Below, in pieces: positions 61,435 through 64,000 of a stretch of 64,000 bases of DNA; the first letter of the stretch is position 1, and every line of letters begins with the position of its first letter. The notes beneath the pieces are model-generated. The model saw only the letters and a program-made list of their open reading frames with translations, was not told the origin of the DNA and searched no databases. Where the stretch lies: assembly GCA_965228695.1 (NCBI GenBank), contig CBDDIB010000002.1:4712001-4776000 (forward strand). Reading direction: 5' to 3'. Source of the DNA: JAJFJD01 sp965228695 (lineage in GTDB: Bacteria > Pseudomonadota > Alphaproteobacteria > UBA8366). The position numbers were made by a program, and so were the translations under genes.

Positions 61435-62047
61435 CCATGGCGGCGAGCGCCGCGGCCGCCGCGAGCTTGTGCCGGGCCTGCCACGGCGGCCCGACCAAGC
61501 GGCCCATCGCCAAGACCACCGCGTCGATGTCCTCACAGCCGAGCACCGCCGCCGCATCCTCGAACACGCGATCGCGGTCATACCAAAACACGCCCCAGCC
61601 CCGCGCTTCAGCCGCCGTCGCGAGGGCTTCGCGATACAGGACCGAGTCGGCGACGGTCTGCGCACGGTTATCGGCAATCCGCTCCTCGGTCGTCGGCGGC
61701 AGCGGGGGGCATTCGCGAATCGCGATGCGAACGATCGGCATCGCCACCGCGTCGGCCAACGCATTCAGGCTTTCCTGCGCACCGCGCGCCGCGGCCTCCC
61801 GCACCCGCTCGACGAGCTCGATCGCCTCCGCGAGCGTGATCTCCCGCGCCCAGGGGCTGTTCGTGTACCGTCCCACCGCCCACGATCCTTCGTGATGATG
61901 GGGATGGGTCGGCAGGCCGCCGCCGGTCAGGTCGATGCGTCGCCTGTCGAGAAGATCGCCGCCGGACGCCACCGTCACCAGTTCCGCCGAATTACCGTGC
62001 TCCGTGACGCCGACGACTGTGATTCGCGGTGTTTTGTTTCCAGGCAT
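61418..62047 (-). CDS. Protein of unknown function
   Basis: A 209-residue protein I do not recognise. It begins ITVVGVTEHGNSAELVTVAS, has a His-rich stretch THPHHHEGSWAVGRY near residue 47, a long alanine-rich helix region (EAIELVERVREAAARGAQES), a region with PIVRIAIRECPPLPPTTEER, and ends AMGRLVGPPWQARHKLAAAA. GGGAGGAGCT directly precedes the ATG, a very strong ribosome site, which supports a real gene. It overlaps the tail of the NTF2-like fragment by 17 bases on the other strand and follows the RidA gene on the same strand. Confidence 0.7.
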   Translation of the reverse strand: MPGNKTPRITVVGVTEHGNSAELVTVASGGDLLDRRRIDLTGGGLPTHPHHHEGSWAVGRYTNSPWAREITLAEAIELVERVREAAARGAQESLNALADAVAMPIVRIAIRECPPLPPTTEERIADNRAQTVADSVLYREALATAAEARGWGVFWYDRDRVFEDAAAVLGCEDIDAVVLAMGRLVGPPWQARHKLAAAAALAAMANPKS

Positions 62048-62076
62048 AGCTCCTCCCGCTTTGGGTCATCGACCGA

Positions 62077-62460
62077 TCAGTCATCAGCGGCCAGCGCAAT
62101 GCAGGAGAACCCGACCAGCGCCTCGGTCGGAACGCCGAACCGGACGGTATGGCGCGCCGGCAGCCCGTCGGGGAAGTGCTTCACATATTCTTGGTTGCAC
62201 GCGGCGTAGTTCGCCGGATCCGTGATCAACATCGTGACCTGCACGACACGCCGAAGCGAGCTCCCTTCCTCGCGCAGGATCCGGTCGATGAAGGTGAGCG
62301 AGTTTCGAACCTGCTCCGCCGGCGTCGCGCCGCGCTCGACCCCGTTCGCGGGATCGTGCGGTGCGGAATGGCCGGAGACGAAGATCAGGCCGGCGGCCCG
62401 CGTTGCGCGGCTGAAAGGCCGGATGGAATCCGGTTCGGGCTGTCCAATGAAGTCGATCAT
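62077..62460 (-). CDS. RidA/YjgF/Rid family protein
   Basis: A 127-residue protein. IRPFSRATRAAGLIFVSGHS, TPAEQVRNSLTFIDRILREE, GSSLRRVVQVTMLITDPANY and NQEYVKHFPDGLPARHTVRF are Rid-family landmarks; the Arg that binds the imine carboxylate lies in the PARHTVRFG region. RidA hydrolyses reactive enamine/imine intermediates; other Rid subfamilies act in catabolic operons. ATG 62460 gives the normal family length; the open frame extends to 62640. It is followed on the same strand by the unknown gene 30 bp away. Confidence 0.87.
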   Translation of the reverse strand: MIDFIGQPEPDSIRPFSRATRAAGLIFVSGHSAPHDPANGVERGATPAEQVRNSLTFIDRILREEGSSLRRVVQVTMLITDPANYAACNQEYVKHFPDGLPARHTVRFGVPTEALVGFSCIALAADD

Positions 62461-62640
62461 GGTGAGGTATCCGATCGTATTAAGTGTGAATTCCGACGCA
62501 TCGCTCATGTTAGCCGAGCTGCGCCGGAGTCGGTATGGCGATGCACGGAAGAAGCAGGCCAGGTCGCACTGTCTTTCGAATTTCGAGAAAGGACGACGCG
62601 TTTCGGCAACACGCCATGTGCTACGGGTTTTAGCAGGCAC

Positions 62641-63501
62641 TTAGAGTGCGTTCAGCGGAATCTTCAGATAGGAAACGCCGTTCGATTCCGGGTCCGGAAA
62701 CTTGCCGCCCCGAAGGTTGACCTGGATCGACGGCAGGATCAGTTTCGGAAAATCGAGCTCGGCGTCGCGTGCCTCGCGCATCGTCACGAAGTCCTCTTCG
62801 GACACGCCGTCGCGCACATGGACACTGCCATCGCGCTCGGCGGCAATCGTCGTTTCCCACGCCGGCGACCGCTCCTTCGTGCCGTAGTCGTGGCCGACGA
62901 AAACGCGGGTTTCCGGCGGCAGCGCGAGAATACGGCGAATGGAGCGGAAGAGCGTGCGCGCGTCCCCGCCGGGAAAATCGCAGCGCGCCGTGCCGAAATC
63001 CGGCATGAAGACCGTGTCACCGGTGAAGACCGCGTCACCGACCTGATAACAGACGCAGGCCGGCGTGTGTCCGGGCGAATGGAGGACCTTTACCGTCAAC
63101 TCGCCCAACGGCAACTCGGCGCCATCCTCGAACAAGCGATCGAATTGCGAGCCGTCCGTCGGAAAACCCGGCCCGAGATTGAAGACTTCCGCGAAGGTTC
63201 GCTGCACCGCCACGATCTCAGCGCCGATGCCCCGCTGCCCGCCGAGCTTGTCCTGCAGGTGGCACGCACCGGTCATGTGGTCGGCATGGACATGCGTCTC
63301 GAGAATCCAATCAACCGTGTATTCCTGCTTCGCGACGAACTGCGCCACCGTATCCGCGCCACTCGTCGCGGTCCGCCCCGAACTGGCGTCATAGTCGAGG
63401 ACGGGATCGATGATTACGCACCGGCGTGTCGACGTGTCCGCAACCACGTAGGTGATGGTGCCGGTCGCCTCGTCGTAGAAGGGGGTTACGTCGACAGACA
63501 T
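62641..63501 (-). CDS. ETHE1-like MBL-fold metallo-hydrolase
   Basis: A 286-residue metallo-beta-lactamase fold protein. ILETHVHADHMTGACHLQDK carries the HxHxDH metal motif, VKVLHSPGHTPACVCYQVG the next His, FTGDTVFMPDFGTARCDFPG the bridging Asp, and TRVFVGHDYG the last His. TSGADTVAQFVAK and YLKIPLNAL match the Blh/ETHE1 group, of which some are persulfide dioxygenases and others glyoxalase II-like. It is isolated, with 180 bp before the RidA start and 133 bp to the DinB gene. Confidence 0.88.
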   Translation of the reverse strand: MSVDVTPFYDEATGTITYVVADTSTRRCVIIDPVLDYDASSGRTATSGADTVAQFVAKQEYTVDWILETHVHADHMTGACHLQDKLGGQRGIGAEIVAVQRTFAEVFNLGPGFPTDGSQFDRLFEDGAELPLGELTVKVLHSPGHTPACVCYQVGDAVFTGDTVFMPDFGTARCDFPGGDARTLFRSIRRILALPPETRVFVGHDYGTKERSPAWETTIAAERDGSVHVRDGVSEEDFVTMREARDAELDFPKLILPSIQVNLRGGKFPDPESNGVSYLKIPLNAL

Positions 63502-63634
63502 GGCCGCGGAGCGCTCCTGCGTTTCACCTAAATCGTGAAACCTCCGGGATACTACCTTTCCTCACCGCCGCACGAATTGACCAGGATCAATCGCCACGGG
63601 TGGCAAGCGGCCGGTCCAGGGCATCCCGACTACG

Positions 63635-64000
63635 CTAGGGTGCTATGGAAGTGTGGGAAATCGCCGGCCACGCGTCCCGTAAAAACACCGTCAGGTCACT
63701 CGCGCCCCCGTTGACCCTGTGAGGATAAAGCAGGGTGCTGATAAACCCCCGGTGATATGTCGCGTGATTCACGAGGTGCAGGAGAATGTCCTCTCGCGTC
63801 ATCGCGCCCTTGCCGCCACCGACGAAGGTGAAGTCGATCACATCCGACAGTTCCGCTTCGGTCCAGTTCCGCGCCAGCCCAACATAATAGTCGTTCATTT
63901 CCCGAAGACGCCGCGCAACATCGGGAAATGGAAGCGTCTGGCTTCGGTGGCGCGCATGATGCGGATGATCGCGGCCTTCGAGATGGGCCTGAAAAATCTC
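63635..64000 (-). CDS. DinB-family protein, 5' end beyond the window
   Basis: The frame is open from 63635 to the right edge, giving 121 C-terminal residues. EIFQAHLEGRDHPHH at the edge, ARRLREMNDYYVGLARNWTE, and REDILLHLVNHATYHRGFIS are the three-His, four-helix pattern of the DinB/YfiT-like superfamily, in which the His bind a metal. Two of the His lie in HLVNHATYHRG. About 40-50 residues should lie outside. DinB proteins act as thiol transferases or are stress-linked; no role can be given here. An internal ATG at 63898 is not the true start. Confidence 0.82.
   Translation of the reverse strand, partial: EIFQAHLEGRDHPHHARHRSQTLPFPDVARRLREMNDYYVGLARNWTEAELSDVIDFTFVGGGKGAMTREDILLHLVNHATYHRGFISTLLYPHRVNGGASDLTVFLRDAWPAISHTSIAP

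Noticed and set aside
62149..63531. Plus-strand open frame of 460 codons opposite the RidA and MBL genes
   Set aside because: Both minus-strand genes have complete active-site motifs; the plus frame has none.
1..64000. tRNA genes, rRNA genes, CRISPR arrays, complete insertion sequences or phage genes
   Set aside because: None was seen on reading through the window. No cloverleaf-like sequence, regular spaced repeats or transposase/integrase motifs were found; a covariance-model search was not possible.

Overview
The window looks like chromosomal DNA of a GC-rich alphaproteobacterium, probably a free-living Rhodospirillales-type organism. This is inferred from the gene families (EcfG-like sigma fragment, PRC-barrel protein, CaiB and TauD paralogues, GFA-family protein, GlxA-type regulator, CHASE3 chemoreceptor) and from codon use. 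No rRNA, tRNA, CRISPR array or intact insertion sequence was seen.

Region 1 (about 0.4-36.7 kb) is a surface polysaccharide or glycan locus. A WbaP-type initiating transferase is read rightwards at the left edge. Everything from 36.6 kb down to 2.7 kb is read leftwards as one almost gap-free gene series with many ATGA, GTGA or TAATG junctions. It encodes the enzymes for a 2,3-diamino-2,3-dideoxy-uronic acid nucleotide sugar (WlbA-WlbB fusion, WlbC-like aminotransferase, UDP-GlcNAc 2-epimerase) and an acetamidino-forming set (PP-loop amidotransferase, HisH-like glutaminase, HisF-like channel protein). A second oxidoreductase/aminotransferase/acyltransferase/epimerase set, a third aminotransferase, several glycosyltransferases, four methyltransferases, acyltransferases, an AsnB, a radical SAM/SPASM protein and a PglK/MsbA-like ABC exporter follow. 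Upstream of the first gene I see a possible promoter, a leader hairpin and an 11-base sequence resembling the ops element used by RfaH/NusG-type antiterminators. The UDP-GlcNAc 6-dehydrogenase and recognisable Wzx, Wzy or export genes are not in the window.

Region 2 (36.9-48 kb) is catabolic and regulatory: a TauD-type dioxygenase, a TlpA-like thioredoxin, a UbiD decarboxylase, an orphan substrate-binding protein with a cupin, a MarR regulator, an HpaB-type flavin monooxygenase with a 4-oxalocrotonate tautomerase, an SPFH protein, and a TetR regulator divergent from a racemase-like gene and an SDR, with two matching operator-like palindromes between them.

Region 3 (47.7-58 kb) holds mixed genes: GFA protein, methyltransferase, a shortened AsmA protein, PRC-barrel protein, a weak sigma-factor-like protein divergent from a Crp/Fnr regulator, arylsulfotransferase, an Old Yellow Enzyme with a VOC protein, and a chemoreceptor with two tandem CHASE3 domains. 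An imperfect 62-bp direct repeat flanks the chemoreceptor gene.

Region 4 (58.6-64 kb) contains the most notable item: a glycine/D-proline reductase selenoprotein-B-like gene whose reading frame continues through an in-frame TGA in a U-P-V-C context, with a stem-loop of bacterial SECIS type right after it. It is followed by a frameshifted CaiB/BaiF CoA-transferase, a GlxA regulator cut at its 5' end and abutting a fragment of an NTF2-like gene, a conserved-looking hypothetical gene, RidA, an ETHE1-like metallo-hydrolase and a DinB gene running off the right edge.
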